Shown: one piece after another, positions 11,901 to 24,264 of the stretch
Layout of the letters: every line of letters starts with the position of its first letter
Numbering within the stretch: the stretch's first letter is position 1
Source of the DNA: Diospyros lotus
Lineage: Eukaryota > Streptophyta > Magnoliopsida > Ericales > Ebenaceae
Reading direction: 5' to 3'
Assembly: GCF_014633365.1 (NCBI RefSeq)
Contig: NC_068340.1
Location: 15,913,879-15,977,878 of the forward strand
Length of the DNA: 64,000 nucleotides
Translations under genes and position numbers: made by a program
Notes under the pieces: model-generated
Database searches by the model: none
What the model saw: the letters and a program-made list of their open reading frames with translations, nothing else
Told to the model about the DNA's origin: nothing

Positions 11901-12524
11901 TATTCTCACATTCTTCAAAATTTAATTGGCAAGCAAAGCGCCTTAATTTTGAGATGGAAATCCCTTTCCCATAATTTATTTTCTGCCGTCAACATTTCAT
12001 GTGCAAGTTTCCTTTGTTAATCACAGCTTTACATTGTAACCTTGAAAGATGATCCCACTTTGCACTAGCTGTATTACAATCAAGTGTGAGGATAAGGTTT
12101 TTTTATTGGAATTAGACATGATTGATTGTTGTCTGATAAACAATTTTGTACACTTCAAGCATACATCTAACACATATAGTTATTTATGTTTTCAATAAGA
12201 GAAGAAAAAGAAATATTAAATAAGAGAAGACAAAGAAAAAGAAAAAGAAAAAGAAAATATTTACGTTTTCAATAAGATTGTTGTCTGGAATAATTTACAC
12301 TATTAAATAATTGAAGAAAACAAAATGTCGTTATATAGTTATTTATGTTTTCAAGAGATATAACCTTTGTAAAGTTATGACCATTTACAAAGAAACATGT
12401 CTTTTGGTTTAAGTCAAGAGACATGTCTTTTGACGTTCTAGGGACACAACTTTTATAAAGTGACATGTCCTTTGATTTTGAAATCAATAGGTATATTGAA
12501 GAATAATATCTCTCATAATACCTT
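11901..12524. other. Intron 1 sequence with simple repeats
   Basis: No gene is seen. A purine-rich (GAAAAA)n tract lies at about 12225-12260. TATAGTTATTTATGTTTTCAA occurs twice (about 12175 and 12335). An ACATGTC(C/T)TTTG motif is repeated three times between about 12395 and 12475. These look like remnants of a small repeat or MITE-like element, but no terminal inverted repeat could be fixed. Confidence 0.4.
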
Positions 12525-12703
12525 TGTTGGATTCAAGAACAATATATAGACAGAGGGAAGCAGAAATTAAGGAAACTATTGACTACACAATCTCTAAACT
12601 AGGAAATGATAGAAAAAAGGAATCAAACTATGAATGGAAATACTAAAAAAGGAAACATAGATAATCTTTCCGATCTAATTTTGGGTTTTCCAATCTTCTA
12701 GCA
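12525..12703 (-). repeat. Putative 3' LTR of a minus-strand Copia remnant
   Basis: On the plus strand the segment starts TGTTGGATTC and ends TTCTAGCA. It abuts a purine tract (GATGAGGAG read on the minus strand) that follows the stop region of the minus-strand RNase H frame, the expected polypurine tract then LTR order. It is short (179 bp) and no partner LTR is present, so the assignment is tentative. Confidence 0.5.
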
Positions 12704-12710
12704 CTCCTCA

Positions 12711-14740
12711 TCAAGCTGGTGAATAAATATCTATTATTCCCAGCTTGCTAACGTTTGATTCAAAGTTTGTTTTCAGCGGGGCTTTTGAAAGAAGGTCAGT
12801 TTCCTGCAACTCTGTTGGCACATAGTGCAAGGTGAATGTCCCATTGTCCATTTTTGACTTGATGAATTTTCTGTCAATCCTCACATGTTTCATTCTATCG
12901 TGTTGATTAGGATTATGAACTATACTGATGGCAAATTTACTATCATTGTATAACTTCACAAGTTCTTCTATTGGAATAGATAGGTCTTGCAGTAACCTAC
13001 TAATCTAGATTAATTCACACACTCCTAGAGCAATTGCCTTGTATTTACACTCAGCACTACTTCTTGCAACCACTGTCTGTTTCTTGCTTCTCTAGGTCAC
13101 CACATTTCCCCATACTTTTGTGTAATACCCAATAGTGGATTTTTTTTCTTCAATTAAGCCTGACCAATCTACATTTGCATAGCACTCAACACCCTGTTGG
13201 TCAATTTTCCTGAATAGTAAACCCTTCTCGAGAGTAGTCTTTGGGTAGCGAAGAATCTGACTTGCTACTTACCACATTGACATTGTAAGCAATATTAGGT
13301 TTGGTGAGAGATAAGTAGATCAGTTTCCCCATTAGGTGTTGATATCTTTTTTTCAACTAGTGGATCTTCTTTGGTGATTTTGTGCTTCCAATTTCGGTCT
13401 AGGGGAGTCCCTGCAGGTTTGCATCCTAGTTTCCCTGCCTCCTTCAATAGATCAACGGTGTACTTCATTTGGGAGATAAAAATGCCCTTCTTACTCTTAG
13501 CAATTTCCATCCCAAGGAAGTATTGTTGGTGCTCAAGGTCTTTTACTTTAAATTATGTCTGCAATTGACCTTTAAGTTTGATAATTTCTTGTGTGTCATC
13601 CCTAGTAATCACCATATCATCTATATAGACTATAAGTATAGTCATTCTCTCATCCTTAGACTTTTTTACAAAGAAAGTATGGTCAGACTTTGAGCGTAAC
13701 CGAACTGCTTCATAGTTGCATTGAATTGGGTAAACCACACTCTAGGGGATTGGTTTAGTCCATATAAGGATTTTCTCAATTTACACACCATGTCTGTTCT
13801 CTCCTTTTTGAACCCAGGAGGAAGTTTCATATATACCTCTTCTTCCAAGCTTCCATTTAGGAATGCATTCTTTACATCCATCTGGTGTAAATCCCAGTTC
13901 AGATTGGCAGCAAGAGAGATAAGGACTCTAATGGAATTCAACTTGGCAACATGAGCAAACATGTCCTTGTAGTCTATGCCATAAGTTTGAGTATACCCCT
14001 GAGTAATTAGTCTTGCCTTGTATCTATCTATATTTCCATCAACATTCAATTTTATGGTAAATATCTACTTACACCCACAACCTTCTTCCCTTCGAGAAAA
14101 GGAACAATATCCCAAGACTTGTTCTCATTAAATGCTGTCATTTCCTCCATTACAGCTACCCTCCAATTTTGTTCCTGGAGAGCTTCATACACATTATTAG
14201 GAATCTCCACATGGTCAAGTTTTGAGGTAAATGCCCTATACTTTGGAGAGAGCTTAGAGTAAGTAAGATAATTGGGTATGGGGTACTGGTGCAGAACCTT
14301 ACTCATTTCCTCAAGGCAATATGTACATTAAGATCATCACCTGTATACTTACTTTTCCCAAACTGTGTGTCTTCCATTGGATTTGGCTCTATATTTGGTG
14401 GTTTGCTTTGCTGAGGAACGTGGTCTTCTAGAGTAAACCATAAGTTCCTCTTGAGATGTTTTAGCGTCTCCCCCTTGACCGATCACCAGTCTGGGTTCAG
14501 GTTCAAATTGTTGAATAAGGAGGTCTTGAGGTGTTGGGTTAGGAAGTGGAAAGGAGATTGGAAGGGAAATAGGTGGATTCCAATGATTTTCTTCGGTTGA
14601 GATCTCCCCCTGAAGAGAAGCATTGGGGAAAAGGGTTGATTTTCTAGAAAGGTGGTATCATAGGAAATGTAGAAGTGTTTGGAAGGAGGGTAGTAGCACT
14701 TGTACCCTTTTTGTGTAGGAGAGTAGCCAAGAAAGATGCA
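12711..14740 (-). pseudogene. Copia pol remnant: integrase tail, reverse transcriptase, RNase H
   Basis: Read on the minus strand from 14740: a post-integrase FLGYSPTQKGYKCY motif (about 14740-14690), a linker, then the RT start (14306-14052). RT core with YKARLITQGYTQTYGIDY and [14 protein letters not shown] motifs follows (14049-13666). A YIDD catalytic box lies in 13738-13553 and the RNase H C-terminus with HNPNQHDRMKHVRID ends at 12711. Frames change several times, so it is dead. Gag, protease and most of integrase are missing: at 14741 the sequence switches abruptly to a plus-strand Copia RNase H. It lies in intron 1 of the host gene. Confidence 0.8.
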
Positions 14741-15076
14741 TTTAGGGCTATGGCACTCGGCTTATGTGAATTTCTATGGCTACAAATTGTTCTAGAAGAC
14801 CTAAAGAATGTTGTTAGTGAGCCAATAAGGTTATTTTGTGATAACCAATCAGTCATAAGCATTGCTCATAATTATGTGTAGCATGATAGGACTGAGCACA
14901 TTGCAATTGACCAGCATTTTATAAAAGAAAAGCTTGAGAAAGGTATAATTCAAATACCCTATGTTCCATCTGAGAAACAAGTAGTTGATATTCTAACAAA
15001 AGGTTTGGCAACTAGAAGATTTGGAGACCTAGCATCCAAGCTGGGAATTATAGATATTCATTCACTAGATTGAGGG
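14741..15076 (+). pseudogene. Truncated Copia RNase H end upstream of the 5' LTR at 15081
   Basis: The frame reads FRAMALGLCEFLWLQIVLED and continues through DNQSVISIAHN to a stop near 15072, with an internal TAG at 14879-14881. It is nearly identical to the RNase H end at 21090-21423 and is followed by the same purine tract and LTR. An element would not normally carry an RNase H end outside its 5' LTR, so this is the tail of a second copy of the same family. It may come from a tandem LTR-internal-LTR-internal-LTR array with most of the first unit deleted. Confidence 0.8.
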
Positions 15077-15080
15077 AGAG

Positions 15081-15391
15081 TGTTAACGTGAGAAAATTAA
15101 GAAGAAAAGGAAGGCATCTTTCAAGGAAAAAGGGAAAGGAAAGCAGCGTTCAAGAAGAAAAGGAAAGAATCCTTTCCCACGTCTGCTTCCATCATGCTGT
15201 TAGGAAGTTTCTAAAAAATCTTCTAAATCTTGTTCTTTTGGATAGTTTCCTAATCTCAAATTAGGATACTTTCCTAAATGTATTTTATGGTAATATTTTT
15301 TATGTAATATTTCCTAAAGCTGTAAATATTCTACCCTATAACTAGGGCTGTTTGTGAATAAGATTATTAAGATTTTTGTCCAAAGTTTACA
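15081..15391 (+). repeat. 5' LTR of Copia element in intron 1
   Basis: The LTR runs TGTTAACGTGAG...AAAGTTTACA (311 bp). It matches the LTR at 21431-21742 with roughly 5 percent mismatch by eye, clustered near positions 15290-15315. It is followed at 15392 by the primer-binding site TGGTATCAGAGCC, complementary to plant initiator tRNA-Met. The upstream flank is another element's RNase H, so it also serves as the 3' LTR of the truncated unit at 14741. Confidence 0.9.
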
Positions 15392-15404
15392 TGGTATCAG
15401 AGCC
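15392..15404 (+). promoter_or_regulatory. Copia primer-binding site (initiator tRNA-Met)
   Basis: TGGTATCAGAGCC immediately follows the LTR end CA. This is the standard plant Copia minus-strand primer site. Confidence 0.9.
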
Positions 15405-15544
15405 AAAATTCTGAAAGAATTTCGACCTTCATTGTCCTTCTAGTTCTTTGTGCTTCTTTCGGCCTTCATTGCCATTTTCCTCAAGTAATACCTACTATCC
15501 TGCCTTCACTGCACTACTCTACCCCTATTTTTCTCTTTAAAATC

Positions 15545-16606
15545 ATGTTTGAGATTTCTGAGATTGCCCCATCAGTGAGCTTGGGAGAAACTAACACCTT
15601 TGATACTCCATCGGGAGGTCTACCTGCCGGGGATCTACTCGTGATGCACCCATCTTACCGGTTGGATGGATGGAACTATCTGCAGTGGGCTCAGTTGGTA
15701 AAAACCTTTCTAAAGGGAAGGGGAAAGCTTGATCGTCTAACTGCTCCAGGTCCCAGTGCATCGAATCCCGGATTTCCAGCATGGGATATAGAGGACTCTA
15801 TGATCATGTTGTGGCTATGGAATGCTATGTAGTCAGAGGTTAGTAGAAATTATATGTTTTTATCCACTGCTAAGGATATATAGGAGTCAGTTAGACGTAC
15901 CTACTCTAAAGCCCAAGATGCTTCAGTTATTTTTGAAATCAATTTGAAATTGAGTAGTACTAAGTAAGGGGCTCTAACTATTACCGAGTATTATAACAAA
16001 ATGAATGGCTATTGGTTGGAACTTGATCACTACCAAAACATTAAAGTGGTATGTGGTAAAGATGCAACCACTCTCAATTCTATACTTGAAAGAGATAGGA
16101 TTGTAGAGTTCTTGACTGAACTAAACACTGAATATGATTAAGTGAGGGTTCAAATTCCTGGAAGAGAAAAGCTTCCATCCTTCAATGAAGTGTTAGTTGT
16201 TGTCCGGAGTGAAGAGAATAGGAGAATAGCCATGTTAATCAGTTCCAAAGGATCTGCCATGTTAACTAATAGAAGAGAGGGATCAAAGTTCAGATTTCAA
16301 CAAGGAAGGGCAGATGGGCAATCTAAATCACAAGGGAAGGAAGGCCTGTGGTGCTCCTATTGCAAGAAACCTAAGCATACTCGAGAAACTTGCTTCAAGT
16401 TGCATGGGAAGGAAACTGTGCTACAAAAGATAGGAGGGTTCAATAACATACCCTCTCAGAATCAAGCATATCTCTCCAACAGACAAGAAGAGGTTGCAGA
16501 AAAGACAGATGCAGTGGCTGAACAGGAGCTTAATGCTGAGGAAATCAGCAAACTAAAGGAGTTTTTGAAGACTATCCAAGATGGATCATGTTCCATTGCC
16601 CAATAA
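15545..16606 (+). pseudogene. Copia gag (UBN2-type) with zinc knuckle, broken
   Basis: A frame from the ATG at 15545 carries the gag pattern (YRLDGWNYLQWAQLVKTFLK), then ITEYYNKMNGYWLELDHY and ERDRIVEF. A CCHC knuckle (CSYCKKPKHTRETC, about 16354-16395) follows, and the frame ends at 16604-16606. In-frame TAG/TAA codons (for example 15830-15832 and 16139-16141) fall where the related element at 52842 has sense codons; several look like CAG/CAA to TAG/TAA transitions. Gag would form the cytoplasmic virus-like particle. It is not functional here. Confidence 0.85.
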
Positions 16607-18711
16607 GGTAGTCCTTTAGGTAACAACTTTCAGTTTTGTTCTTTAATTGCCACAAAAACTACAAAGAATGATATTTGAATTCTAGACTCAGGGGCTACCG
16701 ACCACATGTCCCATAATTCCCATTTTTTTTATACCTATACAGCTCTTGAAACCCCTAAACAAATCCTCATTGCCAATGGGACATCTATACCTATAAAAGG
16801 CTAAGGCAGGGTTACTCTTAGCCCTAATCTTTTTGTCCAACAGGTTTTGCATGTTCCAAACTTATCAACCAACTTAATTTCTGTCCATCAACTCACTAAA
16901 GACCTTAATTGTCATGTCATTTTCTCTCCTTACGCGTGAGTTTCAGGAAATGACACATGGAGGATGATTGGTGCTGCTGAGGAAAGAAATGGGATATATG
17001 TTCTAACGAGGAAGACTTTGCTGCCTAGTGGGACTGAGCCTAAGCTAGCCTGCACATCTCAGTTTCACCCAGCTCTCACTCAAGTTTGGCTTCATCACTA
17101 TCGACCAGGACATCCACCTTTTCAACTCTTGAAATCTATGTTTCCTGAATTATTTAAGTACTTAGACTCTAGTTCTTTGCATTGTGATGTATGTGAAATC
17201 TCCAAGCATCATAGGGTTTCTTATCCTATTAGCAATAAACTGTCTTCACACCCTTTTGCCTTAATACATTCTGATATTTGGGGGCCATCTAGGATCCCCA
17301 ATTGTTCTGGGGTTAGATGGTTCATCTCTTTTATCGATGATTGCACTGGAATAACCTGGGTATTTCTTATAAAGGACAAGATTGCTATCAATATAGTTTT
17401 GCCTCAGTTTTACTCAATGATTTTGATTCAATTTGGCACTCCCATTCAGAAAATTAGGACTGATAATGCGAGAGATTATTTCAATCAGTCTTTGCATAAT
17501 TTTTTTCCAAGAAAAAAGGGTTATTCATGAGTCTTCTTGCATCAACACTCCACAACAAAATGGAGTGGCTGAGAGGAAGATGAGACACCTCTTAAATGTC
17601 ACTAGATCTCTCCTACATCATCATCATGTCCCTGAGAATTTCTGGGGGGAGCAGTCCTTACAGCAGCCTATCTAATCAATAGAGTTCCTTCCAAAATTCT
17701 AGGTCATCTAAGTCCTTTGTAGTATCTTTCCTCACACTTTCTTGATCTCAATCAGCATACATCTCTTCCCCTTCGAGTCTTTGGTTGTGTAGCCTTTGTC
17801 TACATTCCTAAGCAAAACGGAGACAAGTTGGATCCTAGGGCCCTTAGATGTCTCTTCCTTTGCTGTTCTCCTACCCAAAAAAGCTACAAATGTTATCATC
17901 CTCCTACTAGAAGATTCCTTGTTTCGAAGGATGTTACATTTGTTGAATCTTAATCCTTCTTTGGCCCCTCAGTCCTTGGTCCCCAGGGGGAGACTCAATT
18001 GATAGGGGACCAAGGCTCATCACTCCCTAGGCTCATCCTCCTGAGACAACTGCACCTATTATTTCTATAGAAGCAGATCCTATTCTTGACCATTTTGATT
18101 AGAATTCTACCAATCAAAACAACCTTGATCAAGTAGGTAAAATTGAGATATAAATCCCCAATCAGGTTTAAAGGCTCTCCCTTTGTGTATCATAGAAGAC
18201 AACAACCCATTTCTCAAACCTAGCAAGGATCAACATCTAATTCCCAGCCAGGTACTGAAGCTATTTGTCCCTTAATTCCTATTCCTTCTAATCCCGATCT
18301 TGTTTCTTCTAGCCTGGATGATTTGGACATGCCTATTGCTCTTAGAAAAGGGGTTAAACATTACACTCAACATCCTTTAGCCCATTATATATCCTATCAC
18401 AGGCTGTCCCAACACACGTAAAAGCTTCCTAACTTCCTCTAGATACCATTGTCATCCTTATGTCACTAGATGAGGCCTTAAAGGATCAGAAATGGAAGCT
18501 GGCTATGCAGGAGGAAATGAAAGCATTGGAGAAAAATAACACATGGGATTTGGTGCCAAGACCAAAAGGGGTAGTTCCAGTGGGCTGTAATGGGTTTTCA
18601 ACTTAGAATACAATGCAGATGGGACTTTGGAGAGGTACAAGGCTAGTTTAGTGGCTAAAGGCTACGCCCAGACGTATGGGATTAACTATTTGGAGACTTT
18701 TACTTAGGTAG
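16607..18711 (+). pseudogene. Copia pol part 1: protease, integrase, start of RT
   Basis: The order is protease with LDSGATDHM (about 16684), GAG_pre-integrase zinc finger with HHYRPGHPPF and CDVCEISKHH (about 17091-17215), and integrase core with HSDIWGPSR. TDNARDYF and an intact GVAERKMRHL glutamate motif follow. A frameshift lies near 17515-17525, and many stops follow 17670. The RT begins near 18470 (EEMKALEKNNTWDLVP) and is cut at 18711 by an LTR insertion, then resumes at 20145. Confidence 0.85.
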
Positions 18712-20144
18712 TGTCTGCTTATTTTATCCCGCAAATGGAAGGATTGTGACAAGTAATATAGTGATGAATAGAGTATTGTTCCCACAAGGACTGGCTAATG
18801 ATTCATACTTTAACCACTCTCAACTTCAACGAAACACACAGTGTTAATAATGTTATTAACAGTTGGCATTTAAATAACTAGAACTAAAACACTAATTGGA
18901 AAAACACAAAAACAACTCTTTTGGTTTTGGAACTCAGAAATCGAAGTCACTAGGGTTCATGAATCCACCGTTGTTCTTTATATGATTTAATCTTTCATTA
19001 CTCGGATTTGCTAACTCTTGCGTTGGGTTGAAAATCAATGATCCTATGACAACCAAAAGCCTTTCTCGATGGTCATTCGATTCTATGCCTATATATGAGA
19101 TTAATTATCTCTAATCATCCTGCGAATATATAAGCATGCATTCATCCTCATTGATCATCTTATACTATTTCACAAGACAAAATGGTATCTCTATCTATTA
19201 TCGGACTTTATGTTGTTTATTACCATGTGCTAATTCATATTGAATCTCTTGAAAGCAATATAAATCACAAACACTCTTTAATGGTGGCCAAGCATCAAAA
19301 CGGAATAAGAGTATAATAAACAATCAACCTAACAACAAAAATATAGCAAAAACCAATAACTTTGAATTAAACCAACAACGAACGAGGTTTCATCATTCAC
19401 CCTAACTATAAAACACCTAGCCTAACATGCTTTCAATCAATGGAGGAACCATAAAAATGAAAGTCATGATGTAGGATAGAAGGAAGAACAAAAAAATAAA
19501 ACCAAAACTTGAGTTCCCCATAAAACTTCTTCTTCCTTCTTCAAGCTTCACTTCGTCTCTGGCAAAAAAAACGTCCCCAAATCCTCTAAGAATCAGTCTT
19601 TAAATAGTCATTTTTAGGTTTTCAGAGTGCCCCTTGAAGGAGTCCATTCCCATTCGATTTGGAAGGAAACGAGCTCGGAATGGCCTTTCCGCAAAGCTTT
19701 GAGCCCTACCGTGGAATGCATTCCAAGGCAGGACTGTGAGCTTCAACAAAGATGTCCAACCGCGGTCCTACCAAAGAATGCATTCCGTGTTAGGATCAAG
19801 AGCTCCAGCAACTTCCTTCCATAGCGGTCCTATCGCGGAATGCATACTGCATTAGGACGGTGAGCTCCAACAACTTGGCCTCTTAACTCTTCAACTTCTA
19901 TATTTTCATCTCACCGCTTTGTGACTTCCTCAACATCGACCCTGAATAGATGTCCATCCGTGCCTTCCATGCTGGGTTCATCTCCAATCATACACTAAAA
20001 TAATCATTTTCGCTCCAAATATCTTCAAATGAGTTTATCACCTACATAACCACATATAGAACCAAATTAAGTCGAAATCATGCCCATTAAATGAATAAAT
20101 GCTAAGTTTATAGGCCAAAATAAGTATATAAAAGACACTTATCA
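18712..20144. mobile_element. LTR-type insertion (1.4 kb solo LTR) within Copia RT
   Basis: The insertion runs TGTCTGCTTATTTT...AAGACACTTATCA. It is flanked by the duplicated pentamer GGTAG (18707-18711 and 20145-20149), and the RT reading frame continues across the empty site. It has no coding region; the frame at 19627-19824 contains repeated GGAATGCATTCC-like palindromes rather than a gene. I read it as a solo LTR of an unassigned family; orientation was not determined. Confidence 0.85.
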
Positions 20145-21423
20145 GGTAGCTAAGATGACCACTGTGAGGATTATCTTATCTCTAGTAGCTCAGTATGGAT
20201 GAAGATCACAACAGCTAGATGTGAAGAATGCATTTCTTCATGGTGATCTAGAAGAAGAAGTGTTTATGGAATAGCCATCGAGATTCAAAGAAGGAAGAGT
20301 AGATGAAGTATGTAGACTTAAAAGGCCCTCTATGGCCTCAAACAATCACCGAGAGCCTGGTTTAATAGGTTCTCCAAAGCTATGAGGCTGATGGGTTACC
20401 AACAGAGTATGGGAGATCACACTCTCTTCTTTAAACACTTAATGAAATGAAAGGTGACTACACTTCTAGTATACGTGGATGACATCATTGTGATAGGAAA
20501 TGACATTAAAGAATAGAGGGTGCTAAAAAATCAGCTGGCTTAGAATTTTGAGATTAAAGACTTGGGATCACTCAAATATTTTTTGTGAATAGAAGTTGCT
20601 ACTCCAAAATAGGTATATTTCTATCCCAACGTATGTATATATTGGATCTCTTGAAGGAGACTAGTTTTCTAGGAGGAAAAGGAGTGGCTACTCCAGTGGA
20701 ACCTAATATCAAGTTAGGAGAAGAAACCAACAACCTACTAGTAGACAAATGGAGGTATTAAAGGCTGGTAGACTTGCTGATTTACTTGTCACACACCCGG
20801 CCAGATATTGCCTATGCGGTGAGCTTGGTAAATCAATTTATGCATAGTCCTATTGAAAATCATATGTAGTGAGAAGGATATTATGCTACCTGAAAACTAC
20901 TCCAGGCAAAGGATTTTTATTCAAAATAGGTGGTTTTTTGGATATACAAGGCTATACAGATGCTGGTTATGCAAGATCATTGGTGGATAGGAGGCCTACT
21001 ACTGGGTATTGTGTGTTTTTAGGTGAAAACTTAGTCTCGTGGCAAAGTAATAAGCAGAGCATAGTGGCAAGATCAAGTGTGTAAGCTGAATTCAGGGCTA
21101 TGACACTCAGCTTATGTGAATTGCTATGGCTATGAATTGTTCTAGAAGACCTAAAGATTGCTGTTAGTGAGCCAATAAGGTTATTTTGTGATAACCAATT
21201 AGCCATAAGCATTGCTCATAATTCTGTGCAACATGATAGGACTAACCACATTGCAATTGATCGGTATTTTATAAAGGAAAAGCTTGAGAGAGGTATAATT
21301 CAAATACCCTATGTTCCATCTGAGAAATAGGTAGTTGATATTCTAACAAAAGATTTGGCAACTAGAAGATTTGGAGACCTAGCATCCAAGCTGGGAATGA
21401 TAGATATTCATTCCCTAGCTTGA
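20145..21423 (+). pseudogene. Copia pol part 2: reverse transcriptase and RNase H
   Basis: This continues the RT from 18711: [13 protein letters not shown], then [17 protein letters not shown], a YVDDIIVIGND catalytic box (about 20470-20500) and SHTRPDIAYAVSLV. RNase H follows with GYTDAGYARSLVDRRPTTGY and HDRTNHIAIDRYFIKEKLER, ending just before the polypurine tract. Numerous TAG/TAA codons replace Gln, Trp and other codons. It is the partner of the 15545-18711 segment; together they form one old Copia unit in host intron 1. Confidence 0.85.
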
Positions 21424-21430
21424 GTGGGAG

Positions 21431-21742
21431 TGTTGACGTGAGAAAATCAAGAAGAAAATGAAGGCATCTTTCAAGGAAAATGGGAAAGGAAAGCAGCGTT
21501 CAAGAAGAAAAGGAAAGAATCCTTTCCCACGTCTGCTTCCATCATGCTGTTAGAAAGTTTCTAAAAAATCTTCTAAATCTTGTTCTTTTGGATAGTTTCC
21601 TAATCTCAAATTAGGATACTTTCCTAAATGTATTTTATGGTAATCTTCTCTGTTGTAAAATTTCCTAAAGCTGTAAATATTCTACCCTATAACTAGGACT
21701 GTTTGTGAATAAGATTATTAAACTTTTCGTCCAAAGTTTACA
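21431..21742 (+). repeat. 3' LTR of Copia element in intron 1
   Basis: TGTTGACGTGAG...AAAGTTTACA (312 bp) is preceded by GAGTGGGAG. It pairs with 15081-15391. The following sequence CAACT could be one copy of the target duplication; no matching left copy exists because the left end of the complex is truncated at 14741. Confidence 0.9.
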
Positions 21743-22856
21743 CAACTATAAGAACTATTTAAAGTTAAAGAAGGGCTAATAGGGTACTAGAAGGGGTTAG
21801 GGTACTGAAATTAGGGTTTTGGATTGAAAAAGTTTAAAAGATATACTGCTGATAGTAGATATCACAGAAACTTGCAGAGGAGGAGTTTCTAAGAATATTA
21901 GGCTTCGTTGCGTTATGGAATGCTTCAAACTTTCGTTCTTAATTCCGTTGAGGGAATATTAAAATATAAATAATTATTGGCTGGTGGACATCAACAAATT
22001 CTTCTAGGATTTGGGATTTAAAAAATAAGAACTGATAATGTACTACTATGGTAATTTAAGATCATATTGAGGATCCAGTAGGCATCTGAACCAGAATAAG
22101 ACTGATGGACTAGCAAGTTCATGTGTATGACACTTGGGTTTTGAAACAAAGAACACCATAAATGAAGTTGAACTAGTTGCTGATAAACCTTAGATAAATA
22201 TTCAACCAATATTGGTAGATAAACTTGATGAAAGAAGGTCTTAAGCTAACTGCTGGTGAGATTAAAATATCTGCATCAGAAATTAAGATATACAGATGGG
22301 AAGATACATGATGACAGTGGGAGTAAGTAATCCTGCCACCGGTCTATTTCATTTAACATTCAACCAGTCATTTAATTTCAGAATATGTAAATAACTAAAA
22401 CACCTGTTCAATTTTATTAGCACCAGGTTCAAGTCTATATTTCCCCATCAAACAATCCTTACAGCTGTTTGACATTTCTCTAAGCCAGTAATGTCACCAT
22501 ACTTAATGTAGATTTTTGTTGCCTTCCTATTGAAGTGCATCCCTCACTGGTCCAGTCACATGTAGCTACAGTTTGATGATAAAAAAAAAAAAATACATAC
22601 CGGCATGCGTGTGCACGTGCACACACAAAAAGAAAGGCAGCAAATTGGTTTCCTATCTGTTGATAACTTGTTATCATTTCACTACGTTGTGTTTAACACT
22701 AGCCACTGTCCTACATTATTCATGTAACATTGTTGATTTTCACCTGTAAAATGGGAAAAGAGAAGTGGTAATGTGATCGGTTATAGGCCAATGAGATTTC
22801 AATTTTCTCATTTTCTATGAAGACTTCGTTCCTAAATAAAGCTTGCATACTTATAG
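21743..22856 (+). other. End of intron 1
   Basis: No gene is supported. An A-run of a dozen bases lies near 22582-22593, and short frames here have no motif. The intron ends at the acceptor TTATAG|GAAGG (22855-22856). Confidence 0.5.
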
Positions 22857-23274
22857 GAAGGAGGTTCTTTGAGGAGCTGGATAGAGATGGCGATGGCCAA
22901 GTTACAATGGAGGATCTTGAAGTTGCTATGAGAAAAAGAAAACTGCCTTGGAGATATGCACGTGAATTTATGCACCGTACAAGAAGTAATTTATTTTCAA
23001 AATCTTTTGGTTGGAAACAATTCTTATCATTGATGGAACAAAAAGAACCAACGATTTTGCGGGCTTATATGACTCTCTGTTTGAGTAAGTCTGGAACACT
23101 ACAAAGGAGTGAAATCTTGGCGTCATTGAATGATGCTGGGCTTCCAGCAAATGAGGACAATGCTGTTGCCATGATGAGGTTTCTAAATTCAGACACAGAA
23201 GAATCTATTTCTTATGGACATTTTCGGAATTTTATGCTTCTACTTCCATCTGATAGGCTTCAAGAAGATCCCCG
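22857..23274 (+). CDS. SAMTL: EF-hand/mitochondrial carrier protein, exon 2 (EF-hand region)
   Basis: The acceptor AG at 22855-22856 and the donor CCCCG|GTGAGA give an exon of 418 bp coding for the remainder of codon 389 to residue 528. Residues 397-408 form a canonical EF-hand loop (DRDGDGQVTMED, with Asp at loop positions 1, 3, 5 and 12). A second, degenerate helix-loop-helix follows (SKSGTLQRSEILASLNDAGL). This suggests calcium regulation of the carrier, as in SCaMC-type carriers (family inference). Codon 389 (Gly) is split between exons 1 and 2 and the frame is preserved. There are no lesions. Confidence 0.88.
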
Positions 23275-24119
23275 GTGAGATATTCTTTCAATAGGATGAT
23301 CTAGAGTTGTGGAACTGAAGCTCAGAAGTTACTTGCATTACCTTGTATTCATTTTGCGTAGAAATGAAATAATTCATAGCTAATTGGGCACATTTGAGTA
23401 AATCCTCAGAAGAGTGGGAGTTCAGAAGAAATTTGGTTTGACATGTTTTTACAGTGTCTAGTGCTCCTTTTCTGCAACAACCGTTCTCACATTTTGGTCA
23501 TTGGTGCATTTGGGTCAGGACTGTAATCATCCTGTAAGATTAGGGAACCAGGGTGATTCTATTAGATCTGAATGGCTTTAAATATTTTGGAGCTTTATAT
23601 ATACCCTTGTTTGAACTTTAATATCATATCTGATTCCTTTTTGCATTGTGCCTATCAAACAAGTGCATGCAAAAAATGTTTTGATATGATATGATATGAA
23701 ATGAATATTTATGATGCGTGATAATTTTATTTGTTATTGAGATATAGAATGTATATTCTATAACTGAAAACTAGTGTTGTTAAGTATGGAGAAGATCTTA
23801 AGATGTAATGCGTAGTTTAAGTACAATGTTAGGCTCCTTTGTCACTTCAAATTTAAGTCATTCTACGGCTGCAAGATCACATTGTGTTGTTAAGTGAGCT
23901 AAATATCTGAGCGGTAATCTGTAATTTGTATCTGAGGTTGTGCTTTATTTGCGTTTTACATTCTACTTAAATCTGTTTTGTTCTATGCCTGAGGTTGTGC
24001 TCCTCATTCATTGAAGAAAGCCTGGCATCACATGCCCAACATTGCAATGGGAGTTGGTTTAGAGGTTTTGTAGTTCTTCATAAATAACTTAGTAATAACT
24101 TCATTTATATAACATGCAG

Positions 24120-24264
24120 GAGCATCTGGTTTGAAGCTGCTACTGTTGTTGCTGTTGCACCACCTGTGGAATTACCTGCTAGCAGTGTTCTTAAATCTGC
24201 TTTGGCAGGGGGTCTGTCTTGTGCACTGTCTTGTTCTTTGATGCACCCTGTTGATACAATAAAG
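24120..24264 (+). CDS. SAMTL: EF-hand/mitochondrial carrier protein, exon 3 (first carrier repeat)
   Basis: The exon lies between acceptor ATGCAG (ending 24119) and donor ATAAAG|GTGAAG. It encodes to residue 576. It carries VLKSALAGGLSCALSCSLMH followed by PVDTIK, the Px[DE]xx[KR] signature of the first mitochondrial-carrier repeat (Pro571, Asp573, Lys576). The preceding VVAVAPPVELP segment links the EF-hand part to the membrane domain. Confidence 0.88.
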
